Virus record (IMG/VR): IMGVR_UViG_3300037042_001548
Coordinates: 1 to 52,466 of that record
Length of the DNA stretch: 52,466 bases
Reading direction: 5' to 3' (one strand)
Origin: a virus
Part shown: one piece after another, positions 24,618 through 32,278 of the stretch
Layout of the letters: the number at the start of each line of letters is the position of its first letter
Position numbering within the stretch: the first letter of the stretch is position 1
Notes under the pieces: model-generated
The model's input: the letters and a program-made list of their open reading frames with translations, nothing else
What the model was told of the DNA's origin: nothing
Databases searched by the model: none
Translations under genes and position numbers: made by a program

Positions 24618-24832
24618 ACAACGGCAAGAGAAATGTAGCCAGCCTCAGCGTCGTGGTTCACATCACCCGTGCGGCCGCCGAACTCAAGGTACTTTGCCAC
24701 GGTCATGCCGGACTCATACAGCGCAAACCGCGTCCACGCACGTGTGCCTTTACGCTTTGGGTTTTCAGTAGCCAAAACGGTAATGATGGCGGCTTTATTC
24801 GCGCGACGACGCGCCTTCTTTTCTTCAGTCAT
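24614..24832 (-). CDS. Small basic hypothetical protein, 72 aa
   Basis: The start ATG has TAGGAG seven bases upstream; longer readings from 24940 lack a binding site. The N-terminus is strongly basic (MTEEKKARRRANKAAII), and the rest includes RAWTRFALYESGMTVAKYL and GGRTGDVNHDAEAGYISL. Ends with a 4-base overlap into the glycosyltransferase-like gene. Could bind DNA; no family recognised. Confidence 0.65.
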   Translation of the reverse strand: MTEEKKARRRANKAAIITVLATENPKRKGTRAWTRFALYESGMTVAKYLEFGGRTGDVNHDAEAGYISLAVV

Positions 24833-24884
24833 GCTGACTCCTACAGGGTTATGGAAAAATTGTTGCTGCTGCATTGCATTCTTT

Positions 24885-26282
24885 TCAAACATCAACAGAG
24901 GCCATTGTATCACGATGGACGTAATCACGCACTGCATCAAGCAATTTTTGCTGCGTCTTGTCTTTGCGTTTTACCGCTTGCAGGATAGCCTCGTCAACGG
25001 TGTCTTTTGCAATGATGTGATGCACCACAATATGGTTCTTTTGCCCTTGCCGCCACAGCCTACGAATAAACTGCTCGTAGATTTCAAGACTCCAAGTCAG
25101 AGAATACCAGATCACTGCGTGGCCTGCGCCTTGCAAATTAAGGCCATGGCCTGCAGACATCGGGTGGGCAAGCAACACCGGTATTTCGCCTGCGTTCCAC
25201 GCGTTGATGATTGCGTCTAGCTTAGCGCCAATTACGCCACTACCAATTACAGGCGCGTTTGGAAAGGCAGCTTGCAATCTTTCCAAGTCATGCGCAAAAT
25301 GGTAGCCAATGATGCAAGGCTGCCCGGATAGTTCTTCAACCAGCTCAAGTGCAACCTCAGTTTTTGCGTCATGTAAATGTATGCTGGTCTTTTCCGTGGT
25401 GTTGTCATCCATATCCAAGTAAGACCCACCATTGGCGATTTGCTGGCCTTTCATAACGGCAACGGCAGCGTTGACTGCGGTAACGTTACCTGCAGCCAAC
25501 TCAATGGTCAAGTTATCCTCGAAGGCCTTGTACATTTTGCGTGCGGCTGCAGGTAGTTCTATGTAGACGTTGTTGTATGTTAACTCAGGCAAATCTAGAT
25601 GGTCCAGTGCTGCCATACGCAGCACCTTGCCTTCCAGCTTTTCATGGATTCGCTTTTCACCGTCTTGCTGCAGCTTCCACTCGTACCCGCCATACCCGGA
25701 TGGGTAGAAGTACTCTTGCCTAAAGCGGGATACAAACTGCCCAAACGTGGCACCTTGATCAACGATCAGCTGCGGGCCAAAGATGTCCAATAAGCTATTA
25801 GGCGCAGGGGAGCCTGTTAGGCCCCAACGGCGATCAAACTTATTCAGCAACGGCTTAATGCATTTGAACCGCTGTGTTTGCGTGTTCTTCATGTAGCTGA
25901 TTTCATCTACCGTAAGGATTTGAAAAGGCCATGGCTTGCCATTAAGCTGCGATGACAGCCACTGCAAGCCTTCAAAGTTGATTACGTAAATGTCGTGGTT
26001 TTGCTTTAAGACCTTGGCCTTATTGCCACCATGCAGCACGCCTATGGAGTAGCCTTCAAACTGCTCCCACTTCTTAGTCTCGGCAGGCCACACGCCATGC
26101 GCAGGCCTAAGCGGCGCAAGCACCAGCATCTTTTGCACAAGGCCTTTAATCTTCAAGGCGCGAAATGCTGCCAACACAATGGCAGTTTTGCCGAGACCTG
26201 GATCAAGCCATAACGCGCCTGACCCCTGTGAGACCAGAAACTTTACGGCTTCCTTTTGATACTCATGCGGTTCCCAAAACAC
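24885..26282 (-). CDS. SNF2-type DNA helicase/translocase, 465 aa, GTG start
   Basis: Superfamily 2 motifs in order: Q-like EPHEYQKEAV near residue 5, Walker A DPGLGKT at 27-33, DEIS at 126-129, TGSPAPN at 156-162, and a C-terminal SAGHGLNLQGA with QFIRRLWRQGQ (motif VI). This is a compact phage SNF2 helicase. The GTG at 26282 has AGGAGG nine bases upstream, while the TTG at 26288 would be only three bases away. It overlaps the VRR-NUC gene by 20 bases. Likely role: remodelling replication or recombination intermediates together with the nuclease genes upstream. Confidence 0.88.
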   Translation of the reverse strand: MFWEPHEYQKEAVKFLVSQGSGALWLDPGLGKTAIVLAAFRALKIKGLVQKMLVLAPLRPAHGVWPAETKKWEQFEGYSIGVLHGGNKAKVLKQNHDIYVINFEGLQWLSSQLNGKPWPFQILTVDEISYMKNTQTQRFKCIKPLLNKFDRRWGLTGSPAPNSLLDIFGPQLIVDQGATFGQFVSRFRQEYFYPSGYGGYEWKLQQDGEKRIHEKLEGKVLRMAALDHLDLPELTYNNVYIELPAAARKMYKAFEDNLTIELAAGNVTAVNAAVAVMKGQQIANGGSYLDMDDNTTEKTSIHLHDAKTEVALELVEELSGQPCIIGYHFAHDLERLQAAFPNAPVIGSGVIGAKLDAIINAWNAGEIPVLLAHPMSAGHGLNLQGAGHAVIWYSLTWSLEIYEQFIRRLWRQGQKNHIVVHHIIAKDTVDEAILQAVKRKDKTQQKLLDAVRDYVHRDTMASVDV

Positions 26283-26556
26283 GATCAATGTCCTCCTTAC
26301 TGTAAGTCACATGCACCTTGTGACCTAGCCGCGCAAGATCAGCATGCACCTTTTCTTGCAAAGCTGATAGCTTACCTCCCGGCCGTTTAAGCTCTACCCA
26401 AAGCACCTCGCCATTTTCAAGAGCAACAATGCGATCAGGCCAACCGCGTGTAAATCGCACATGCAATTTCAATGTCATCAGCTTATGCTTTTTGCATTGC
26501 GCCGAGAAGTACCTTTCCAGGTCGCGTTCAAGCAGTACGCGTGCTACCATTGGCAT
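26263..26556 (-). CDS. VRR-NUC domain nuclease, 97 aa
   Basis: Small single-domain PD-(D/E)XK enzyme: RGWPDRIVAL with Asp41, then VLWVELKRPGG with Glu55 and Lys57, followed by LSALQEKVHADLARLGHKV, the usual VRR-NUC helix and final strand. In phages such nucleases often sit beside SNF2 helicases, as here, and are thought to cut branched DNA. Start taken at the first ATG (MPMVARV); six bases downstream is another. It overlaps the Cas4-like gene by 13 bases. Confidence 0.88.
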   Translation of the reverse strand: MPMVARVLLERDLERYFSAQCKKHKLMTLKLHVRFTRGWPDRIVALENGEVLWVELKRPGGKLSALQEKVHADLARLGHKVHVTYSKEDIDRVLGTA

Positions 26557-27179
26557 GGGCCCCCATTGGATTTGCGAAAGTGGCACCACCGGCAGCCATA
26601 GTCTGGCTTTGGCGCAAAGATGTCGTCGTTTTCAATCTTTTTAATTCTGTCAGTTAGCCATGCTTTCAACACAACCAACTCGGATCGCTTGTACGTGTCA
26701 TGCGGCATGCGCTTGTTGAGGTCTGTGTAGCAAATCTCGGTGGTAACGTAATCAATTTCTGGATTGCATACCATGATGATGGTGGCGTATAGCTTTAGCT
26801 GGTCGCCGTAGTCCCGTTCTTTGCCTGACTTCCAATCCAAAACATGTGCATGCCCATCTTTGTGCCACACAGCGTCATACACGCCGCGCACCCAATACTT
26901 AGGGTCTTTGAAATCACAAGGGACCCAGTCGCGTGTAATGGCAAACTCGGTTTCGCATTGCGTATGCTTTGCAGTAAGTTCTTGTACGTAATCAAGCCAA
27001 AACTTTTGCGTGTCAGGTAGCATGCCTAGGCCCATAATGGCATGCTCAAACTCGCTGTGAATTAGCTTGCCCCGCTCCGCGGCTTCACCTGAAGGCTCTT
27101 TGCGATGCTCAATGCGTGTGAGCTTGTACTTGTAGGGACATTGCTCGTAAGCTTTGATCGATGAATGTGAAAAGCCCAT
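26544..27179 (-). CDS. Cas4/RecB-like PD-(D/E)XK exonuclease with Fe-S cluster motif, 211 aa
   Basis: FSHSSIKAYEQCPYKYKL at the N-terminus is the classic start of the RecB/Cas4 nuclease group. Catalytic residues: His41 (RGKLIH), Asp102 (GVYDAV), Asp115 and Lys117 (LDWKSG). Four cysteines, Cys14, Cys196, Cys199 and Cys209, are placed as in AddB/Cas4 iron-sulphur clusters. It degrades or processes DNA ends, probably for recombination or replication. The upstream small gene overlaps its start by one base (TAATG). Confidence 0.88.
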   Translation of the reverse strand: MGFSHSSIKAYEQCPYKYKLTRIEHRKEPSGEAAERGKLIHSEFEHAIMGLGMLPDTQKFWLDYVQELTAKHTQCETEFAITRDWVPCDFKDPKYWVRGVYDAVWHKDGHAHVLDWKSGKERDYGDQLKLYATIIMVCNPEIDYVTTEICYTDLNKRMPHDTYKRSELVVLKAWLTDRIKKIENDDIFAPKPDYGCRWCHFRKSNGGPCQW

Positions 27180-27358
27180 TATTGTGACTCCCGTTCTGCA
27201 ACGCGTGCGTCCTCTGCAGCATGATACGCCAGCCGCGTTTGCGCAATTGCGTTAAGCAATTCTTCCTTGCCTGCTGTGTAGTCCCTTCGAATCAAAGCTT
27301 CGTAAGCTTGACGTAAATGCTTTTCTGCCATTAGCATGGGGTGTGCGTAGTCAATCAT
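27179..27358 (-). CDS. Small helical hypothetical protein, 59 aa
   Basis: Begins MIDYAHPMLMAEKHLRQAY with GGAGG seven bases before the ATG. Two predicted helices (EELLNAIAQTRLAYHAAED). Stop and next start share one base (TAATG), and it begins directly after the stop of the small membrane protein gene, so translation is coupled. No family recognised. Confidence 0.75.
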   Translation of the reverse strand: MIDYAHPMLMAEKHLRQAYEALIRRDYTAGKEELLNAIAQTRLAYHAAEDARVAERESQ

Positions 27359-27457
27359 TCAAGGCCTCCACACAAACACATCAAGCGCCACCACAACTGC
27401 GCAAACACAAAAGATGATGACATTCCAGCGAATGGACATAAACTTTTCATTGCTCAT
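27359..27457 (-). CDS. Small single-span membrane protein, 32 aa
   Basis: Starts at an ATG with AAGGAGCAGGTA before it; an in-frame ATG five codons upstream overlaps the polymerase stop (ATGA) and is the alternative. Residues 11-29 are hydrophobic (WNVIIFCVCAVVVALDVFV), flanked by positive charges on the N side. The stop codon touches the next start. Very short, but the binding site, spacing and coherent transmembrane pattern support it. Confidence 0.65.
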   Translation of the reverse strand: MSNEKFMSIRWNVIIFCVCAVVVALDVFVWRP

Positions 27458-27468
27458 TACCTGCTCCT

Positions 27469-29328
27469 TCATTTGGTTTCCTGATACGTTTCACCGACTT
27501 TGTAATCCGAGACCATAGGCACATCCATGGCCAATGCATTGCACATGCTCCACATTAGTGTTTCTGCCTCGCGCTCAATATGCTCAACCGGCGTTGAGAT
27601 GACCAACTCATCATGCACACTAAGTAGCAATCTACTACCAAGACGGCGCTTTTGATACAGCAGCATAGCGGCCTTGGCCTGATCAGCTGCTGAGCCTTGA
27701 ATTAGCAAGTTGACGCCTTTGTAATCAAACTCCCTAAGGCGGCCGTTGATGATCTTTGGAGGCTCCATCATAACCAACCTACCGCCTAGTGTTTTGATAG
27801 GCTGGCTAAGCTTGTACCGAGTACGCATAACACCTTGCATGGTCTTAAGACCTGGCGCCACCGCTGATGTGTAGGCATCCATCAACGTTTTGGCAAGCTC
27901 ATAGCTAATCTCAAGCATTTCGCTAATCTTTTGCGGCCCTGCGCCATACAAAATGGCAAACGATACGCCTTTGGAGTAGGTACGGGATACTTCCTGGCCG
28001 GCAGCCTCGGACATCAACTTGGCAGCGTAGGTATGCAGATCAGCACGGGCATCCTGCTGGTACTGCTGCATAAGGTTGCCACCTTCAAAGTGCGCAAAGA
28101 TTCGCAGCTCCTGCGCATTGAAATCACATGCTACTAGCTTATGACCTTCATCCGGAAGAATGAAACTACGAATGAGTGGCAATGGGGTTATGTCGAGCTC
28201 TGCGGGGATGATGATTTCGTTTCGTCCCATACTTGCAGTTGCCCCACCGGTAACAATTTTTGGGTAGCGAACAGGCGCATTTTGAAAATTAGGGGTGGAT
28301 GAGAGTCGCCCCGTGCGGGTCCCGCCACGTTCACCTCGTACACTATTCCAGTTCGTGTAGATTCGACCTGTAGATGTAGAAGCTTCCAGCCAGGGCTCAA
28401 TGAAAGTTGACAGGCATGTTGATAGGTTGGCTCTGTAGCGTAGGACACCTTTTAACTCCGTGTGGGTGATGATTTCTTCCAATGTTTCCTTATCCGCCTT
28501 AGGGGATCCTTTGTCCGTAGCGGGCCAGCCATTCTTTTTGTCCCAGTAGTCTGTGGGATAAATACTATCGACCAGCTGCCGATCGCTGTCAACATTCAAC
28601 TCAGGAGACCCAAGCAATGTACGAACCCAAGCATTACACTTTTCAATGTCTATTTGCGCTTGCAATTTTGCTTTTTGCAACCCATCGCGATCAACCCTTA
28701 CGCCTAAACGCGAGTTTTCAAGCAACATGGGGATCAGCGCAATCTCACGTTGATACGGCTCAAACTGCGCCGGCAAAACCAAAGGCTGCAAAAACTCATA
28801 AAGCAAAGAGGTAAGCTTTACATCGGCCTCGGCATAGCGGCCTACCAATTCAACGGGGCCTTTTGAAATGTGCGCGCCCCAGGTAGACTTTTTACGCCTT
28901 GCCTCGTCAACATTGGCAATAACCCAGTCTCGCAATTCATCTCGTTCATTCGGCTCAGCAAGGCTGTAGGTAACCACCAAGTCTTTAAGGGACAAGGACG
29001 GCACATGCGGATTATGCAAGAACGCAAGTATCAGTGTATCGTGCACACGATCAGGCGTAGGCATTGGCAAGCCTAGGTGCGTCTCCGCAACGTCAAGGTC
29101 AAACATTGCGTTGTGAAAGCAGATCTCCCTATCGCTGTCATAGATCAGCTCAAGGATTGTTTGCACCGTACGCTCCGTGGTGTTGTTGCCACTCAAATGG
29201 CCAAAGGCATGGTAACCATTGGGGTACTCACCTTCGGGGTCATAGAGGGCCAATCCGACAGGTCTGGGTGGGTATGCAGGCCGTGGGCCAATGGCCTCTG
29301 TTTCAAAATCAAGGAATACAGGTTTCAT
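27469..29328 (-). CDS. Family A DNA polymerase with 3'-5' exonuclease domain, 619 aa
   Basis: Exonuclease motifs: DFETEA at 7-12, HNAMFD at 72-77, YAEAD at 165-169. Polymerase motifs: TGRLSS at 339-344; motif A D402-F-N-A-Q-E407-L-R; motif B with Lys453, Phe457 and Tyr461 in SKGVSFAILYGAG; motif C VHDE at 571-574. Thus both active sites are intact. Phe457 matches E. coli Phe762, so it should discriminate against dideoxynucleotides. Motif A departs from the usual DYSQIELR. No 5'-nuclease domain, as in T7 polymerase. It is the phage replicase, co-expressed with the SNF2 helicase and nucleases; the upstream zinc-ribbon gene overlaps its start by 4 bases. Confidence 0.96.
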   Translation of the reverse strand: MKPVFLDFETEAIGPRPAYPPRPVGLALYDPEGEYPNGYHAFGHLSGNNTTERTVQTILELIYDSDREICFHNAMFDLDVAETHLGLPMPTPDRVHDTLILAFLHNPHVPSLSLKDLVVTYSLAEPNERDELRDWVIANVDEARRKKSTWGAHISKGPVELVGRYAEADVKLTSLLYEFLQPLVLPAQFEPYQREIALIPMLLENSRLGVRVDRDGLQKAKLQAQIDIEKCNAWVRTLLGSPELNVDSDRQLVDSIYPTDYWDKKNGWPATDKGSPKADKETLEEIITHTELKGVLRYRANLSTCLSTFIEPWLEASTSTGRIYTNWNSVRGERGGTRTGRLSSTPNFQNAPVRYPKIVTGGATASMGRNEIIIPAELDITPLPLIRSFILPDEGHKLVACDFNAQELRIFAHFEGGNLMQQYQQDARADLHTYAAKLMSEAAGQEVSRTYSKGVSFAILYGAGPQKISEMLEISYELAKTLMDAYTSAVAPGLKTMQGVMRTRYKLSQPIKTLGGRLVMMEPPKIINGRLREFDYKGVNLLIQGSAADQAKAAMLLYQKRRLGSRLLLSVHDELVISTPVEHIEREAETLMWSMCNALAMDVPMVSDYKVGETYQETK

Positions 29329-29507
29329 GTGTGTTTAGATGTGGTTGATTGCTGTTTGTATACGCGCTTGTTGCGAGGCTGCGTGATGACGATTTCCTCA
29401 GTTGAAAAAACATGCATGTTGTAGCACTCCCTACGCCTGATCACTTTATCATCCACGTTGCGTTTTGATTTGACGTCTGTAGGCGCTCGACACAGCGGGC
29501 ATTTCAT
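29325..29507 (-). CDS. NrdR-like zinc-ribbon protein, 60 aa
   Basis: Begins MKCPLCRAPTDV and has VIRRRECYNMHVFSTEEIV, close to the zinc-ribbon start of NrdR (MKCPFC ... IRRRRECLNC). The second metal half is C-x3-H instead of C-x2-C and the ATP-cone domain is missing, so it is a stand-alone ribbon. It may bind DNA, perhaps as a small transcription regulator. The ATG at 29507 has GGAGG six bases upstream and overlaps the preceding stop by 4 bases. Confidence 0.7.
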   Translation of the reverse strand: MKCPLCRAPTDVKSKRNVDDKVIRRRECYNMHVFSTEEIVITQPRNKRVYKQQSTTSKHT

Positions 29508-29686
29508 TTCCACCCTCCGGGCCAGTCGTCAAACAGCATGCCATCAGGCTTGACTTGATCCATCACCTTGTCCAGAGCATCAAGGGCTCGTTGCGTCTTC
29601 ACTTGGTCAATTGGAAACGGTAAGGTTGCCATATGCAATGCGTCCTGCGCCAGCTTGAGTGCGTTGATGACTTCATCCTTGGTCAT
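29504..29686 (-). CDS. Hypothetical protein, 60 aa
   Basis: Begins MTKDEVINALKLAQDALH and ends DGMLFDDWPGGWK; two helices, acidic. AGGGGGAACAC precedes the ATG and both ends overlap neighbours by 4 bases. Small protein of unknown function in the early operon. Confidence 0.7.
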   Translation of the reverse strand: MTKDEVINALKLAQDALHMATLPFPIDQVKTQRALDALDKVMDQVKPDGMLFDDWPGGWK

Positions 29687-29859
29687 GTGTTCCCCCTCGC
29701 CAAATCAAGCAGCGCGCAGACCTCGTCAGCCCTGAGTGTCACGGCCCAAGATCCTGTGTCATACTTTGTGCATCCAAGGTGATCGTCTGTCTCGCACCCG
29801 CTCAACATGGCATACGTCACTCTTGCCTCGATACCGTCCAATAATTCTTTGTCAGTCAT
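29683..29859 (-). CDS. Hypothetical protein, 58 aa
   Basis: Begins MTDKELLDGIEARVTYAML and ends LLDLARGNT. AAGGGGGAACAC precedes the ATG; overlaps both neighbours by 4 bases. The last codons contain the ribosome binding site of the next gene. Two Cys (GCETDD, LGCTKY) might bind a metal but no known motif is met. Confidence 0.7.
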   Translation of the reverse strand: MTDKELLDGIEARVTYAMLSGCETDDHLGCTKYDTGSWAVTLRADEVCALLDLARGNT

Positions 29860-30011
29860 GTGTTCCCCCTTGCGTACTCTTTATGGTGCGGGTAGGCAAT
29901 CGGCAGCTTGGCACCGCATCTACTGCACTGGTCGTGGGTGTATCTCCAGTGCTTGCCCATGCAACTGATGTCGTTGCGATGACCTAGTAGTCGGCACAGC
30001 AACTTCCTCAT
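29856..30011 (-). CDS. Small zinc-binding-type protein, DUF1660-like, 51 aa
   Basis: Begins MRKLLCRLLGHRND and has KHWRYTHDQCSRCGAKL: an N-terminal Cys-His pair and a later CxxC, which resemble the DUF1660 group of small phage zinc proteins. Ends in YARGNT. AAGGGGGCAAGC precedes the ATG; overlaps both neighbours by 4 bases. Confidence 0.65.
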   Translation of the reverse strand: MRKLLCRLLGHRNDISCMGKHWRYTHDQCSRCGAKLPIAYPHHKEYARGNT

Positions 30012-30256
30012 GCTTGCCCCCTTGCTCGGATGGCGGCGGCAATATCTCTGGGGTCTGCGCTGTCGCTATCCCAATCCTCAACCATCTTTGCAATCGCCTC
30101 ACGCTCAGCAGCAGCGACGAGGGCGGCAAAGCGTTCAAGCTGTCGCAGTTCTTCAATCTCTGAATCGCACAGGGCATCTTCCTTGCCGTACATGTGTAGC
30201 AAGACGGCGCTGCGTAACCCAGCCTCCTGCGCCATGCGGATGATGTCATCTTTCAT
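30008..30256 (-). CDS. Small helical early protein, 82 aa (paralogue of the gene at 32678)
   Basis: Begins MKDDIIRMAQEAGL and has LERFAALVAAAEREAIAKM. The gene at 32678-32914 begins MTKDDITRMAREAGF and has LREFATLVAAAQR, so the two are paralogues. AAGGAGAACAC precedes the ATG. The protein is acidic and helical; I know no function for this common phage family. Confidence 0.75.
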   Translation of the reverse strand: MKDDIIRMAQEAGLRSAVLLHMYGKEDALCDSEIEELRQLERFAALVAAAEREAIAKMVEDWDSDSADPRDIAAAIRARGQA

Positions 30257-30608
30257 GTGTTCTCCTTATCTTGGCTTCGATGGCTCGGGCAGCGTGGGTT
30301 AGTATGGCGCGAGTTGTCGCCGTAGTGTGTTCGCCGAACCCAAGCGCTTCTGCAATCTGCTCGTCCGTCAGCGGCTTGCGCTGTGGTGGTGCGGTGTAGA
30401 GGGGCGCAAGCTGATATGCATTTGCATCGCCATCCGGCGAATGCTGCTCGGGCCAATGCAATGATTTGCCGCCACCCATACGGTGATAAACTGCATACGC
30501 CACAGGCTCCTGCTCTGGCTGCGCCAGCCTCTCGCGCAACTCGTCGCGCTGCGCTTTGATGCACTGGGGTTTGTCGCAGTAGTAACTGCACGAATGGATG
30601 TCAGTCAT
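30246..30608 (-). CDS. Phage hypothetical protein with QEPVAY and DEQIAEAL motifs, 120 aa
   Basis: Two Cys pairs near the N-terminus (SCSYYC, PQC), a charged helix (RDELRERLAQPEQEPVAYAV), then LYTAPPQRKPLTDEQIAEAL. This modular pattern recurs in small proteins of Burkholderiales phages and prophages. It overlaps the upstream gene by 4 bases and the downstream gene by 11. Function unknown. Confidence 0.75.
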   Translation of the reverse strand: MTDIHSCSYYCDKPQCIKAQRDELRERLAQPEQEPVAYAVYHRMGGGKSLHWPEQHSPDGDANAYQLAPLYTAPPQRKPLTDEQIAEALGFGEHTTATTRAILTHAARAIEAKIRRTHER

Positions 30609-30835
30609 ACCTCATACCCTTCCTTCAGCATCATTGCCCGTGGGTAGTGGTGTTTAAACCGGCCCCACATTTCTTCCCTGTGGTCTTTGTCCTCGCACCA
30701 ATTGAAGAGCCATTCCCAAGAAGCATCCTCGCGGCCTTGCTCAAAGTGGTGCATTGCCCAGTACATTGAGCCGACCACGTTTTTCTGCGCGGTGTAGTAG
30801 TCATTGAGCAGGATCAGCAGCTTAATGTCAGTCAT
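30605..30835 (-). CDS. Hypothetical protein, 76 aa
   Basis: Start taken at the ATG that overlaps the upstream stop by 4 bases (MTDIKLLILLNDYYT). The protein is Trp- and Glu-rich (GREDASWEWLFNWCEDKDHR). An ATG 15 bases further upstream lies inside the previous gene and is less likely. Function unknown. Confidence 0.7.
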   Translation of the reverse strand: MTDIKLLILLNDYYTAQKNVVGSMYWAMHHFEQGREDASWEWLFNWCEDKDHREEMWGRFKHHYPRAMMLKEGYEV

Positions 30836-31014
30836 GACAACGCCTTCCATTTGCTTTTTGGCTCGTTGGCCCTCTCCACATAGAAGTGGATCAAGAAATT
30901 AAAAATCTGCACATACGTCATGTTGATTCCCGTATCGTGCTTGATGCGCTCACGGATCAAGTCGATGTCCTTGGTCACCGGCACGGTGATGCGTTTTGTT
31001 TTTGGGTTGATCAT
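30832..31014 (-). CDS. Ribbon-helix-helix-type small DNA-binding protein, 60 aa
   Basis: Begins MINPKTKRITVPVTKDIDLI, then RERIKHDTGINMTYVQIFNF; a short basic strand followed by two helices fits the Arc/MetJ ribbon-helix-helix fold. It is the first gene of the longest leftward unit (31014 down to 22029) and directly follows the TTTGACTTTTGAAAGGTA element. A regulator of the early operon is a reasonable guess. A TTG four codons upstream lies in the leader and is not used here. Confidence 0.6.
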   Translation of the reverse strand: MINPKTKRITVPVTKDIDLIRERIKHDTGINMTYVQIFNFLIHFYVERANEPKSKWKALS

Positions 31015-31137
31015 GTTACCTTTCAAAAGTCAAAATGAGGTGGGGGCCTCGATTTGGGTTTTAGCTTGTTGCAGCAGAAAGCCAGAAAATGCTGCAAATC
31101 ACCATCCTCGAACGCAGGCTTAACAGCCCCCAGAAAC
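31015..31137 (-). promoter_or_regulatory. Leader G of the long early unit (element without a clear -10)
   Basis: The element TTTGACTTTTGAAAGGTA is at 31034-31017. Upstream in the leader are a small GAGG/CCTC hairpin and a perfect 8-bp inverted repeat TTGCAGCA/TGCTGCAA (31069-31076 and 31090-31097). Unlike the other leaders I see no good TATAAT box, so this unit may be read from the upstream promoter. Nothing else is seen in this gap. Confidence 0.5.
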
Positions 31138-31878
31138 TCAATACTTATTGCTAGTTGCAGGGGCCTCGGCCGACTGCTCCTGATCAACCTCACCCGCGGT
31201 TTCAATGGCGCGTTGCGTTTCGATCTTGGCACGCTCCATCAGCGCGCTAATGACCGCCGAGTCCTCAATGGCTTTGATCAGGCTAAAGGTAACCTTGAAC
31301 TGCGTTTTGGCGTCAGGCACCACAGCAATCTCGCTGATCACAGCCAAAGGCGGCCGCTTCAACGTAGTTGCCACCGTCTGCACGTAGGTGCTATAGTTCT
31401 TCAGGCTGGTAACAGGCGGACGCAGCGCGGCAACCTCAGCAGCTTTAACAGCCTCGACCGAGCCAATGCTATCGGCGGGGATCACCAACAGCCGGCGCGT
31501 TTCGCGGCAAGCTTTGCCTTTGCCACCATTTGTTGCCGAGCCCCATTCATTCTTGGGGCAGCCTTCGCAGGTGTCATGCTGCTTGCCTTCGGCGCGATCG
31601 GATGGGCCCATACCGGTTGCAATGGCTGCAATGGCAAAGCACTTCGGCCCAACCAACTTGGTGGGGTCGTACCTGGTGTCATAGTACAGCCGCTCAATAG
31701 GGGCTTGCAGAATCACACACTGCAGCTTATTGCCGGTAATGGGGTTGCCCCGGTAGGTCAGGGCGCCATTCTTGGTGGAAAGGAAGGTAGCACCAAGGCC
31801 GGATTGCTCCGCCTTCACTGAGTCCACGGCCATCTTGGCCAACTCATCTTCAAACAGGGCGACTTGATTTTTCGACAT
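31138..31878 (-). CDS. Early protein with Cys-rich centre, possible ssDNA-binding protein, 246 aa
   Basis: The start ATG has AAGGAG nine bases upstream (MSKNQVALFEDELAKMAV); longer readings enter the upstream gene. The middle has GPKCFAIAAI, then DTCEGCPKNEWGSAT and GKACRETRRLLVIP, four Cys that could bind a metal. The tail is acidic (EVDQEQSAEAPATSNKY), as in single-stranded-DNA-binding proteins of replication modules. There is no other SSB candidate in the window, but this is an inference only. Confidence 0.55.
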   Translation of the reverse strand: MSKNQVALFEDELAKMAVDSVKAEQSGLGATFLSTKNGALTYRGNPITGNKLQCVILQAPIERLYYDTRYDPTKLVGPKCFAIAAIATGMGPSDRAEGKQHDTCEGCPKNEWGSATNGGKGKACRETRRLLVIPADSIGSVEAVKAAEVAALRPPVTSLKNYSTYVQTVATTLKRPPLAVISEIAVVPDAKTQFKVTFSLIKAIEDSAVISALMERAKIETQRAIETAGEVDQEQSAEAPATSNKY

Positions 31879-31900
31879 GGCTAAAGCTCCTTGTAACATG

Positions 31901-32278
31901 TCACTTGCGACGAACACTGAGTTCCCAAACATCCGACGTGGATGTTCCGGGGATAGACTCGCCTGCTTCCCAGCGCTCACGGAATGCAGTCGAGGACAGC
32001 CGCTTATGCAGCAGTTCAAATTGTTTGGTATCAGCGACGTAGCCATAGAAGGCTTGCCAATCGTTGATGGCGGGGTGACGCACCAGCTTCATAGACAGGG
32101 ACGCCTTATCGCTGGCGGCCTGCGTAATGCCAGCATGCGACATCAAATCCATGATGTCTTTTTCAAGGCCGGCCAGATCTGTGGTGCATTTGCGTACGTC
32201 TTCAGAGAGTGACTCACGGCGAGCCTTGATCTCTACGTACTTGTCAATGAGGTCTTTGATGTTCATAGTACTGCTCAT
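31901..32278 (-). CDS. Coiled-coil hypothetical protein, 125 aa
   Basis: Residues 6-50 form a charged heptad-like helix (KYVEIKARRESLSEDVRKC, LAGLEKDIMDLMSHAG). The remainder contains WQAFYGYVADTKQFELLHK and a Ser/Thr-rich end. Its start overlaps the MazG-like stop by 4 bases. No family recognised; belongs to the leftward unit B with nucleotide and DNA metabolism genes. Confidence 0.7.
   Translation of the reverse strand: MSSTMNIKDLIDKYVEIKARRESLSEDVRKCTTDLAGLEKDIMDLMSHAGITQAASDKASLSMKLVRHPAINDWQAFYGYVADTKQFELLHKRLSSTAFRERWEAGESIPGTSTSDVWELSVRRK

Noticed and set aside
31054-31821. 255-codon plus-strand frame opposite the gene at 31138
   Set aside because: Shadow frame without a start signal; the leftward gene has a strong AAGGAG and fits the operon.
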